Of a DNA stretch of 8,171 nucleotides, positions 1-6,663 are shown piece by piece; position 1 is the first letter of the stretch; each line of letters opens with the position of its first letter. Position numbers and translations under genes: made by a program. The notes under the pieces are model-generated. The model did no database searches. It saw only the letters and a list, made by a program, of their open reading frames with translations, and was not told the DNA's origin. This DNA comes from Candidatus Thorarchaeota archaeon (GTDB taxonomy: Archaea; Asgardarchaeota; Thorarchaeia; Thorarchaeales; Thorarchaeaceae): the NCBI GenBank assembly GCA_013138615.1, contig WTCK01000119.1, positions 1 to 8,171 on the forward strand, read 5' to 3'.

Positions 1-102
1 GGGTTGGTGACAATGGTGAATGCTGGTGGCTTAGTTCATCTTCTTCTTTAAGGACGCCGTAATCTTTCCGGCTATCTCAGCAAGTTGCCGTTTATCAATC
101 TG

Positions 103-108
103 GGAGGT
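103..108 (+). promoter_or_regulatory. Ribosome binding site of hisS
   Basis: GGAGGT, a near-perfect Shine-Dalgarno match, lies 6 bases before GTG at 115. It decides the start in favour of GTG-115 over the in-frame TTG at 85, which has no such site upstream. Confidence 0.8.
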
Positions 109-114
109 TTCAGT

Positions 115-1428
115 GTGAGTGAGTTAAGAACAGTTCGAGGTATGCGAGATGTCATGGGTCCCAACATCATGATCCGTGATTCCCTTGTCAAAACAGCAGT
201 TGAGGTCTTCCGTCTGTACGGTTACGAACCCCTTGATTCTCCAGTGATGGAACTGTGGGAAACGCTTTCCGCCAAGGGGGGCGAAGAGATTGAAGCTGAA
301 ACATTCAAGTTCCTAGATAAGGGTGAGCGGGAGGTAGGTCTCAGATTTGATCTCACTGTTCCTCTCGCGCGCATCGTCGCATCCAACCCTCATTTCCCCA
401 AGCCATTCAAGCGATATGCCATAGGCAAGGCTTGGAGGTATGATAGACCACAAGCGGGTCGATATAGAGAGTTCATGCAAGCTGATGTGGACGTAATTGG
501 TTCATCTAGTCCAGCTGCTGATGCGGAAGTAGTCCTTGTTGCTCTTGAGTTCGCAAGGCGAACCATTAAGGATAATTATGTGATGAAAATAAACAACAGG
601 AAAGTCCTCAAGGGACTCACAGAGAAGGCAGGTGTTGAAGACAATCTAGCTCATGCATGCTTCCGAGCCATTGACAAACGCGATAAGATTGGAAGAAGTG
701 GCGTGCTCAATGAGTTGATATTAAGAGGGATTGGCGAGGAAGAGAGCGAATTCCTGCTAGACGCAATCCAGCTCAGAGGGACGGAAATCAGCATGCTTGA
801 TAAATTCCGAGAATTTCTAGAAGGTTCTGAAATTGGAATCGAGGGTGTTGATGAACTCACGCAAATGGCGGAAATTTTCGACGAGAGTGGTGTTGGTAAT
901 CTCACTGAATTCGACATGTCCTTGGCAAGAGGCCTTGACTACTACACCGGCGCGGTCTTTGAAGCTACGTACCTTGGCACACCCAATGTGGGCTCGATCG
1001 CAGGAGGCGGTCGATACGACGCGCTCATCGAGCAGTTCGGAGGGCAATCCACCGCTGCGACGGGGATTTCTCTGGGCATCGACAGGATAGTGGATATACT
1101 GCTGTCCAAAGGATGGGGCAAGAAATTCGTACCCAAGCTTGATGCCTTCATTGCTCCAATCAAGCAGCCAATGGTCAAATACGCAATGAAATTCCGAAAT
1201 GAACTAGTAAAAGCAGGCAGGTCATGTGAGGTCGATCTTATGGGGAGACCTCTCAAGAAGATACTGGAGCAAGCAGACGCCAAGAATGCACGTTTCGTTG
1301 TGATTGTCGGAGCTCGGGATCTAAAGAGAGGAAAGGTAAGCTTGAGAAACATGCGTACTAAGGAAACCCAGGAAGTGCGTCTTGACAATCTGGTGAAGAA
1401 AATCCCCAGAAGCCGGAAAATCCATTGA
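115..1428 (+). CDS. hisS: Histidyl-tRNA synthetase, archaeal type
   Basis: Class II aminoacyl-tRNA synthetase that charges tRNA-His with histidine in the cytoplasm, using ATP. The 437-residue product has the usual family length. Visible signatures, numbered from the GTG start at 115: LRFDLTVPLAR (about 76-86); motif 2 region RYAIGKAWRYDRPQAGRYRE (100-119); histidine-binding motif LARGLDYYTG (270-279); motif 3 region TGISLGIDR (317-325); and a C-terminal anticodon-binding domain (about 341-430) containing GRSCEVDLMGRPLKK. The frame stays open back to a TTG at 85, but GTG at 115 is chosen because GGAGGT lies 6 bases upstream and the family N-terminus (ELRTVRGMRD) begins right after it. The LRFDLT form, where bacteria usually have LRPE/LRPD, supports an archaeal origin. 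The stop codon abuts a GGAG that could serve a following mini-ORF. Identification is very secure; the start is well supported. Confidence 0.97.
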   Translation: MSELRTVRGMRDVMGPNIMIRDSLVKTAVEVFRLYGYEPLDSPVMELWETLSAKGGEEIEAETFKFLDKGEREVGLRFDLTVPLARIVASNPHFPKPFKRYAIGKAWRYDRPQAGRYREFMQADVDVIGSSSPAADAEVVLVALEFARRTIKDNYVMKINNRKVLKGLTEKAGVEDNLAHACFRAIDKRDKIGRSGVLNELILRGIGEEESEFLLDAIQLRGTEISMLDKFREFLEGSEIGIEGVDELTQMAEIFDESGVGNLTEFDMSLARGLDYYTGAVFEATYLGTPNVGSIAGGGRYDALIEQFGGQSTAATGISLGIDRIVDILLSKGWGKKFVPKLDAFIAPIKQPMVKYAMKFRNELVKAGRSCEVDLMGRPLKKILEQADAKNARFVVIVGARDLKRGKVSLRNMRTKETQEVRLDNLVKKIPRSRKIH

Positions 1429-1437
1429 GGAGAAAAT

Positions 1438-1497
1438 ATGTTTTATGGTTTGCAGGAGAACCAAAAGCTTTTCTCAAGCCAAGCTAGAGAGAATTAG
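1438..1497 (+). CDS. Possible 19-residue mini-ORF between hisS and the MEMO gene
   Basis: ATG at 1438 is preceded by GGAG (1429-1432) with a 5-base spacer, immediately after the hisS stop. The frame reads MFYGLQENQKLFSSQAREN and ends at TAG 1495-1497, 11 bases before the next gene's ATG. No family is recognised. It could be a translated leader that couples hisS to the MEMO gene, or simply chance reading of an AT-rich spacer. The same stretch (AAAATATGTTTTATGG, about 1432-1447) could instead act as a weak TATA-like promoter element. Neither reading is strong. Confidence 0.2.
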   Translation: MFYGLQENQKLFSSQAREN

Positions 1498-1508
1498 TGG
1501 GATAGATA

Positions 1509-2348
1509 ATGGTTCGACTACCGGTCGTTGCTGGATCATTCTATGAAGGACATGAAGCCGTTTTAATTCAGAGGCTTGAAAACTGCTTTCTGGGAGAACT
1601 CGGCCCAGGTAGATTGCCTGAGGGCGAGCCTGGTACATCAAGGAGCATTAGGGCGTTGATTGCGCCGCACGCAGGGTATGTGTACTCTGGGATGCCTGCA
1701 GCTCATTCATACCTTAGGCTCTTCGAGGATGGAAAACCAGATCACATCGTAATCTTTGGCCCAAACCATACAGGCATTGGAGAGAGGGTCGCTGTTTGCG
1801 CAGAGGATTGGCAAACTCCGTTGGGTGTTGTCAGATACGATACTGAACTTGGCCCTGCGATTGTAGACGAAAACCCTATCGCTACAGTGGACTGTATGGC
1901 ACATAGTAGAGAACATTCAATCGAGGTTCAGCTACCATTTCTGCAGTACACGCTTGGGGAGGGACTAAGCTTCGTGCCGATATGTATCAGCGACCAGTCG
2001 TATCAAGCCTGTGAGTCCATTGGCAAGACTGTGGCTAAGCTTGCTGATGAAATGGACATCCTTGTGATTGCTAGTACGGACTTCAGTCACTTTGAGTCAG
2101 CCGACAGCGCACAGAAGAAGGATAACCAAGCCATGGAATACTTGGAGTACATGGACCCAGAAGGTTTCCTCGGGTTTGTAAAAAAGCACCGATTGAGCAT
2201 TTGTGGCGCTGGACCAGTGGCTGCCGCTATGGTGTTCGCCAAAGAGAGAGGGGCAGCATCGTTTAGACTCATCAAGTACACGAACTCGGGGGACATTACT
2301 GGTGACAAGAGCAGTGTCGTAGCCTATGTTGCAGCTGAAATCGTGTAG
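1509..2348 (+). CDS. MEMO1 family protein (AmmeMemoRadiSam system protein B)
   Basis: A 279-residue MEMO-like protein, full length for the family, which is related in fold to class III extradiol ring-cleavage dioxygenases (LigB-like). Visible conserved blocks: APHAGYVYSG (52-61), GPNHTG (84-89), EHSIEVQLPFLQ (135-146), ASTDFSHF (188-195), CGAGPVAAAM (232-241) and YTNSGDITGDKSSVVAY (257-273). His54, His87 and Cys232 match the positions of the His-His-Cys metal ligands described for human MEMO1, so metal binding is likely retained. The archaeal role is unknown. Families of this name often occur with AMMECR1-like and radical SAM genes; no AMMECR1 gene is in this window, and the radical SAM gene further right belongs to a glycyl radical enzyme. 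ATG at 1509 has only a weak upstream GTGGGAT. It lies 80 bases after hisS on the same strand and converges with the MFS gene. The family call is secure; the function is not. Confidence 0.93.
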   Translation: MVRLPVVAGSFYEGHEAVLIQRLENCFLGELGPGRLPEGEPGTSRSIRALIAPHAGYVYSGMPAAHSYLRLFEDGKPDHIVIFGPNHTGIGERVAVCAEDWQTPLGVVRYDTELGPAIVDENPIATVDCMAHSREHSIEVQLPFLQYTLGEGLSFVPICISDQSYQACESIGKTVAKLADEMDILVIASTDFSHFESADSAQKKDNQAMEYLEYMDPEGFLGFVKKHRLSICGAGPVAAAMVFAKERGAASFRLIKYTNSGDITGDKSSVVAYVAAEIV

Positions 2349-2354
2349 GCGTTA

Positions 2355-3641
2355 TCAATCAGAAGCCTGTGAACCATTCTCTCCGGAGGATTCCGATTCT
2401 ATTGTTTCACAAACAGGCTTTGTGCTCATGGGAAGCCCTACCCATGCAGCTACTCCACCAGCAGTCGCTACCCATGCGCCAAGAATCAGGCTCACCACTG
2501 AAGTGCCTTGCTGGTCGTAGAGATAACCTCCAAGTAAGGGGCCAACAACATATGCGCTATTGCTTACTGCACCATATGCACCCATGACAACCCCGTAGGA
2601 ACGAGGGTGAGTGAGGTCGGCAATTAGAGCCTGAATGGAAGGCCCTCTCATTGAAAAGCCAATTCCTAGGACTAGGCCAGCGAGAGCGAGATCGAAGAAT
2701 GAAGAAGCGAGTGCGAACATGAACATCGCAATTGTGCCAATAAACGAGCCGATTACTATCAGGGGTGTTCTTCCAGCGCGGTCTGATATCGAACCAAAGA
2801 TGACGCTTCCAAAAATCATGGTCACGCCCATAATCCCGAAGAATGCTCCTATCTCAATGGGGGTGATTCCGAGCCTTACAACGGCATCTATCATGAATGC
2901 TACCTCTAGGATACCAATCGAAAACATGGTTGTAAACATGGCAAATCCAAGAACACTGTATGCTTTTCGATTGCATCCGAATACTTCGCGAAGTGAGGGC
3001 GCTGGTTTCGTATCCATTTCACGTGTCGCATCATGTCGATCCGGTTCATGTATCAACACAAGGATAAGCAGCAAAGTGAAGAGCGTGGCGCCTGCAGCTA
3101 TTATGAAAGGAAGCCTGAAGCCCAAAAACTGAGCCATGATACCTCCAACAGTCGGACCTACGACAAAACCAACATTGCTACCCATGCTGAGATAGCCCAT
3201 GGCTTTTCCTCTGTTCTCAACCGTAGTAACGTCTGAAACGTAGGCATTGGCTGCCGGAAAGAAGCCTGCCGAAACTGCGCCCTCAAGCATTCGTGCCGCA
3301 ATCATCACAAGAATGGTGTTAGCAAACGCATAGATGACATTGGCTGCTGCAAAACCCACCAGCGCAAATATCAGAACAGGTTTCCTGCCAACCCTATCCG
3401 ATAGCCGTCCTAACGGGCCAGCCAACACAATCCTTGCTATTGCAAAGGAGGCTGCAAGTATTCCCAACTCGGTTGCGCCTACCCCTAGCTCCACGATGTA
3501 GAATGGGAAGATGGGCATGATGATGCCAAAGCCAATCTGTAGAATGCTCAAGGACAGCGCAAGCGCTAAGACCTGCCTCATGCCGCCTGAGGAAGACGAT
3601 GGTTCCTGTTGTGCATCGGCTTCAGATCTGACAGATTCCAT
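2355..3641 (-). CDS. MFS transporter, 12-TM drug:proton antiporter-like
   Basis: A 428-residue integral membrane protein of the major facilitator superfamily. A hydrophilic 20-residue N-terminus is followed by about twelve hydrophobic segments in two halves. The loop between segments 2 and 3 has motif A, GPLGRLSDRVGRKPV (75-89), repeated in degenerate form in the second half as FGSISDRAGRTPL (282-294). GFVVGPTVGG (158-167) resembles motif C, typical of the DHA1 proton antiporters that export drugs or metabolites. The central loop (about 199-225) is charged. The substrate cannot be deduced. No Shine-Dalgarno is visible before ATG at 3641; Met21 is an alternative start that would lose only the hydrophilic leader. 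It follows the ACT regulator on the same strand by 72 bases. It ends with overlapping-direction stops TGA-TAA (2357-2352), 6 bases from the convergent MEMO gene. Family certain, efflux role inferred. Confidence 0.93.
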   Translation of the reverse strand: MESVRSEADAQQEPSSSSGGMRQVLALALSLSILQIGFGIIMPIFPFYIVELGVGATELGILAASFAIARIVLAGPLGRLSDRVGRKPVLIFALVGFAAANVIYAFANTILVMIAARMLEGAVSAGFFPAANAYVSDVTTVENRGKAMGYLSMGSNVGFVVGPTVGGIMAQFLGFRLPFIIAAGATLFTLLLILVLIHEPDRHDATREMDTKPAPSLREVFGCNRKAYSVLGFAMFTTMFSIGILEVAFMIDAVVRLGITPIEIGAFFGIMGVTMIFGSVIFGSISDRAGRTPLIVIGSFIGTIAMFMFALASSFFDLALAGLVLGIGFSMRGPSIQALIADLTHPRSYGVVMGAYGAVSNSAYVVGPLLGGYLYDQQGTSVVSLILGAWVATAGGVAAWVGLPMSTKPVCETIESESSGENGSQASD

Positions 3642-3713
3642 GGGACAAGACGCTCACTGGGGACCGTATCTTGCGCCTTTTCATCTTTCCCAAATCGGAT
3701 GTTGAGTGGCCGA

Positions 3714-4223
3714 TTACCCTTCGATAATCACGCGATTGACACCCGGTATGGAAGCCAGAGCCTCTATTGCAGCTCCTTTCAGTGGTTCGTCAGTTACGAC
3801 CTTTAAACTGGCTTCTTCACAAATGGCAGCATCCTCAGCTAGCACCTGGCGTATCGGGACGCCATGTTGCGATATGGTTGAGGTGACTTGCGATAGAATG
3901 CCGGTGTCCTCAGGATTCTCTGCGTGGATTGTTACAACACCGTATCCCAGAAGCTTAGCTACTTTCTCAAGCGATGCTCCGGCTGAACGAATTAGAGAGA
4001 AGAACTTGAAGATGTCCTCGTCTTTGCAGATATCCTCAGTTGTTGCGCGAACGGTTCGCCTATCTATATCTAGCGCGTCCCCTATTGCCTTGAGAGGTAT
4101 CCGTACATCGTTACATTTGATAACTCCAGGAGATTCGACATTGAAACCGTGACAAATCAATGCTCTTGCAACTTTCAGCCTAAGAGGCATCTCATTGAAG
4201 CGCTCGACAATCTTCAGCCACAT
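3714..4223 (-). CDS. Predicted amino-acid metabolism regulator, HTH plus ACT domain
   Basis: A 169-residue protein resembling archaeal 'predicted regulator of amino acid metabolism, contains ACT domain' proteins (COG2150 type, recalled rather than searched). The N-terminal part (about 12-65) looks like a helix-turn-helix: RLKVARALICHGF, then IPLKAIGDALDIDRRTVRAT, where KAIGDALDIDRRTV fits a recognition-helix pattern. The C-terminal part (about 94-169) is an ACT domain with the beta-alpha-beta pattern: VVTIHAENPEDTGILSQVTS, then HGVPIRQVLAED, then ASLKVVTDEPLKGAAIEALA and GVNRVIIEG. ACT domains commonly bind small ligands such as amino acids and mediate allosteric control, so a ligand-sensing DNA-binding role is plausible. 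The DNA target and ligand are unknown. The gene starts 26 bases after the GNAT stop on the same strand, with GAGG (4235-4238) 11 bases before the ATG, so co-transcription with the GNAT gene is likely. Confidence 0.82.
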   Translation of the reverse strand: MWLKIVERFNEMPLRLKVARALICHGFNVESPGVIKCNDVRIPLKAIGDALDIDRRTVRATTEDICKDEDIFKFFSLIRSAGASLEKVAKLLGYGVVTIHAENPEDTGILSQVTSTISQHGVPIRQVLAEDAAICEEASLKVVTDEPLKGAAIEALASIPGVNRVIIEG

Positions 4224-4249
4224 TGGTACGGCATCCTCAGAACATCAAA

Positions 4250-4783
4250 TCAGACGTTCAATACCTTTTCCATGAGCACTTCATCGATAAAGCCTTTCGG
4301 CATCCTGAAATGACGCACTCTTCGTCCCACAACTTGATAGCCGAGTGACTCATAGAGTGACAGAGCCATCGAGTTGGTTTCGAAAGTGCTCAGAACGATC
4401 TTCGCAAACTCCCGTTCGATAGCCGCAGTTTCCGCTTCGAGCATTAGCTCTCGACCCACACCGATATTTCTGAAATCGCTGAGAACTATAATTCCCAACT
4501 TGGCAACGTGCTTCGATGCGGTCCACTCTTCCGGCTGAAGCGTTAGATGCCCGGCATACAAATCATCCACATGTGCAACTAACAGAACCTCTCTGCAATG
4601 ATTAGTGCGCTGAATCCAAGTCACCCAATCAGCAACAGATGCGTTGGGTGCAAGGGTAGGTAGCCACAACCCTTCCTCGACTACCTGCCGAAAACCGTTG
4701 TGAAGGTCTCTTGCATCTTTTGGATTGGCGTGACGTGTGGCTATTTTTCTGCCATCCTTGGACTCCAACTGAGTTGGCTTCAT
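4250..4783 (-). CDS. GNAT family N-acetyltransferase
   Basis: A 177-residue acyl-CoA-dependent acetyltransferase of the GNAT superfamily, complete for a single-domain member. Motif A spans about 96-115, LGIIVLSDFRNIGVGREL, with the pantetheine/pyrophosphate-binding signature R-x-x-G-x-G as RNIGVG (105-110). Motif B is NSMALSLYESLGYQVVG (137-153), the typical N-x-x-A-x-x-x-Y-x-x-x-G-[FY] block. The N-terminal strand-helix (KIATRHANPKDARDLHNGF, 13-31) is also typical. The order of motifs and the ending MPKGFIDEVLMEKVL resemble broad-specificity GNATs annotated as RimI- or PhnO-like, but the acceptor cannot be named. The start ATG at 4783 has GGAGG (4791-4795) 7 bases upstream. It sits 76 bases after the split-barrel gene stop and 26 bases before the ACT regulator, so it may begin a separate unit with that regulator. 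Confidence 0.9.
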   Translation of the reverse strand: MKPTQLESKDGRKIATRHANPKDARDLHNGFRQVVEEGLWLPTLAPNASVADWVTWIQRTNHCREVLLVAHVDDLYAGHLTLQPEEWTASKHVAKLGIIVLSDFRNIGVGRELMLEAETAAIEREFAKIVLSTFETNSMALSLYESLGYQVVGRRVRHFRMPKGFIDEVLMEKVLNV

Positions 4784-4790
4784 TAGACAA

Positions 4791-4795
4791 CCTCC
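4791..4795 (-). promoter_or_regulatory. Ribosome binding site of the GNAT gene
   Basis: GGAGG on the - strand, 7 bases before ATG at 4783. It fixes the start and argues against longer upstream reading frames in the 76-base spacer. Confidence 0.75.
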
Positions 4796-4859
4796 GCTCG
4801 CGTGCCATTTGGCCAGACAGAAAAGGATTGTTGTGTGACGAAGCCCTCATGTCAAATCG

Positions 4860-5687
4860 TTATACGCGCTCTAGCATTGGAAGATCCACTCTCACGCCTG
4901 GTCGAGGAAGCGAGCAAGCATAAACTCGATCCAAATCAATAACACCAACACTATCGCTAATCACTCTAAACGTACCCTTCACCTGAAATGCTGCTGGTTC
5001 AAGTGTGACGAGCGATACTGCTACTCGCTGACCATCCTTGAGTTCAAGTCCCCTTCGTTTCTCCTCGCTTCTGTGCACGACAAGCCGGTTCGAGGATACT
5101 GGAACAATACCAAATGAGGGGAACAGCGACAGATAGCCATCATCTTCCACAAATGCAATCGCCTTTACTGCAACCATCCGATTGAAACGCTCCAGGACAT
5201 TCCTAGGCATGTTGCCTTCATCGGTCTTAACAGCTGGAATCTTTCTAGCGGCTAGCTTCGCCTTAACGAACGATGACAAGACTGATGGCTTTGAGATTTT
5301 GTAATTGGGACTAGACCATAAAGGGTGTGCCACGCCAACCGAACGCGCACGTGTATACTGATTGTACTTGAAGAGCGGTGTCATTGCGATGAACTCGTAA
5401 AGTTCGTCATTCCTGTGATACGATTCAAAATCAGCCTGAATCATCCAATTATCAAGATCAGTTGTCATCACCAGAAGTCCAAGCTCGTTGTTGCCAGCCT
5501 CGAGATTTTTCCTGGTTTTATTGTTCATGAACTCACCGTAAACGAGCCTTTCGCCGTCGGTGTATACTGTCCACGACATGACTAGGGCAATATTGGGCTC
5601 GCCAGTGCTATCTTTGGTTGCCATGAACTTGGGGTTCTCAAGAGGTTTCATTGTTTCAATCAGTTCGTCGGATAGTATTTCAACCAC
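4860..5687 (-). CDS. PNPOx-like FMN split-barrel protein, probable tandem barrel
   Basis: A 275-residue protein. Its N-terminal half looks like the pyridoxamine 5'-phosphate oxidase-like split barrel, which usually binds FMN or a related cofactor. The pattern is LENPKFMATKDSTGEPNIAL (16-35), then MSWTVYTDGERLVYGEFMNN (37-56), KTRKNLEAGNNELGLLVM (57-74), and WMIQADFESY (81-90). A basic linker (about 130-165) precedes a second strand-rich half (172-270) with AVKAIAFVEDDGYLSLFPSF, RVAVSLVTLEPAAFQVKGTF and RVISDSVGVIDLDRVYAC, which may be a second, diverged barrel. Cofactor and substrate are not visible. The GTG start at 5687 overlaps the end of the activase gene by 8 bases and has a strong site AAGGAGG (5697-5703) 9 bases upstream, so it is translated from within the activase gene. 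That coupling ties it to the glycyl radical cassette. A plain flavin oxidoreductase-like role is the alternative; the family call is fairly sure, the tandem barrel less so. Confidence 0.78.
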   Translation of the reverse strand: MVEILSDELIETMKPLENPKFMATKDSTGEPNIALVMSWTVYTDGERLVYGEFMNNKTRKNLEAGNNELGLLVMTTDLDNWMIQADFESYHRNDELYEFIAMTPLFKYNQYTRARSVGVAHPLWSSPNYKISKPSVLSSFVKAKLAARKIPAVKTDEGNMPRNVLERFNRMVAVKAIAFVEDDGYLSLFPSFGIVPVSSNRLVVHRSEEKRRGLELKDGQRVAVSLVTLEPAAFQVKGTFRVISDSVGVIDLDRVYACSLPRPGVRVDLPMLERV

Positions 5688-6663
5688 AGCGATTGGCCTC
5701 CTTATTTGGAATAGTCATTGATTTATTGTCAGACTTATGTTTGGTCATTCCAGACCAGTGCACGTTCGACACACCCTGCTCTGTAGCGATTGAGCAGAGA
5801 TTGCTCATTGCATCTTCGCTCATTAGGTCATAATCCTTCAAGGGATACTCGATGCCAAACAGTGCGTACTTGTCAAGGCACATTTTGTTGAACGCGAGAA
5901 GGTCGTATCGTTCCGCATTAGGCAACTCTTTGACAATGAAATCTGCGATAGCACTGATATTATCGGCACTGTCAGTGTGACCGGGAATGACGGGAGTTCT
6001 AACCCACATGATTTTACCGCTTGATGCTACTTGACGGGCGTTCTGCAGTACTGTTTCCAATGGCACACCGGTGTACTCTTCATGTTTGGCTGGATCCATT
6101 TGTTTCAAATCGTAAAGCACCATGTCAACATGTTCAAGCAGTTTCTCCATCACATTCTCGCTGCAGTATCCGCAGGTATCCAAGGCAACGTGGATGCCCT
6201 TCTCTTTTAGACCCGAAGCGATTTCTATGACGAAGTCAGCTTGGTAAGCGGGTTCCCCTCCAGATATCGTTACACCGCCGCCAGAGGTTTCAAAGAACGT
6301 CTTGTCACGGATGAGCTCCTCAACTAATGCTTTGGCATCCCAGGTTTCGCCCATCAGTTTAATCGCGCCTGTGGGACAAGCAATCACACAGCTTCCACAA
6401 GCAATGCAGTTCTCACGATTAATCTGCATACCTTCAGGTGTGAGCTGTAGAACCTCCTGCAAGCAAGCTTCGATACATGCTTCATCCCCGATGCACTTCG
6501 AAGCATACCAAACAATCTGCGGTTCCGCATTGATTGTTTCGATATTGTGACACCAGCTACAGCGAAGGGGACACCCCTTCATGAAGACAGTTGTCCTAAT
6601 ACCTGGACCGTCCTCCGTAGAGCATCTCTGGATGTTGGTAATGATACCACTTGTTGTAGTCAT
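5680..6663 (-). CDS. Glycyl radical enzyme activase (radical SAM)
   Basis: A 327-residue radical SAM protein that should use S-adenosylmethionine and a reduced [4Fe-4S] cluster to abstract hydrogen from the glycine of the adjacent glycyl radical enzyme. GPGIRTTVFMKGCPLRCSWC (19-38) carries the radical SAM motif C-x3-C-x2-C at Cys31, Cys35 and Cys38. An inserted ferredoxin-like region follows: KCIGDEACIEAC (56-67), where the second expected cysteine is Asp60, then CIACGSCVIACP (86-97) with a full set of four. SGGGVTISGGEP (127-138) is the SAM-binding GGE region, and LDTCGY (161-166) and WVRTPVIPGHTD (220-231) are typical of the family. About 22 hydrophilic residues after GVSNVHWSG (297-305) extend beyond the usual end. 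The ATG at 6663 overlaps the GRE stop as TAATG, with GGAG (6675-6678) 11 bases upstream. An AmmeMemoRadiSam-type or other activase is excluded by the partner GRE and the two ferredoxin motifs. Confidence 0.93.
   Translation of the reverse strand: MTTTSGIITNIQRCSTEDGPGIRTTVFMKGCPLRCSWCHNIETINAEPQIVWYASKCIGDEACIEACLQEVLQLTPEGMQINRENCIACGSCVIACPTGAIKLMGETWDAKALVEELIRDKTFFETSGGGVTISGGEPAYQADFVIEIASGLKEKGIHVALDTCGYCSENVMEKLLEHVDMVLYDLKQMDPAKHEEYTGVPLETVLQNARQVASSGKIMWVRTPVIPGHTDSADNISAIADFIVKELPNAERYDLLAFNKMCLDKYALFGIEYPLKDYDLMSEDAMSNLCSIATEQGVSNVHWSGMTKHKSDNKSMTIPNKEANRCG
5697..5703 (-). promoter_or_regulatory. Internal ribosome binding site of the split-barrel gene
   Basis: AAGGAGG on the - strand, inside the last codons of the activase gene and 9 bases before the GTG start at 5687. 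It supports the GTG start and an operon arrangement with overlapping genes. Confidence 0.8.

Noticed and set aside
46..51. TTTAAG-like TATA box about 65 bases before the hisS start.
   Set aside because: Only a partial match with no clear BRE; too weak to call.
31..123. Minus-strand reading of the hisS upstream region, ending in LAEIAGKITASLKKKMN and TAA at 33-31.
   Set aside because: It looks like a plausible C-terminus, but an in-frame stop lies just upstream and no start codon is present in between; it would overlap the well-supported hisS start.
942..1388. 148-codon open frame on the - strand inside hisS.
   Set aside because: Lies fully within the hisS catalytic and anticodon-binding domains and has no recognisable motif.
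1456..1475. Palindromic AAAAGCTTTT and flanking GAGAA/TTCTC pairs as a terminator for hisS.
   Set aside because: The stem is weak and AT-rich, and no T-run follows; a chance HindIII-like palindrome is enough.
2635..3132. 165-codon open frame on the + strand opposite the MFS gene.
   Set aside because: No recognisable family; it mirrors the low-complexity hydrophobic codons of the MFS transporter, whose motifs are clear on the other strand.
3706..4152. 148-codon open frame on the + strand opposite the ACT regulator.
   Set aside because: Ser/Thr-rich sequence with no domain; the opposite strand has clear HTH and ACT patterns.
4629..4850. 73-codon - strand frame overlapping the GNAT start and the upstream spacer.
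   Set aside because: Out of frame with the GNAT motifs, Arg/Ser-rich and without a known domain; the GGAGG site fits the GNAT ATG.
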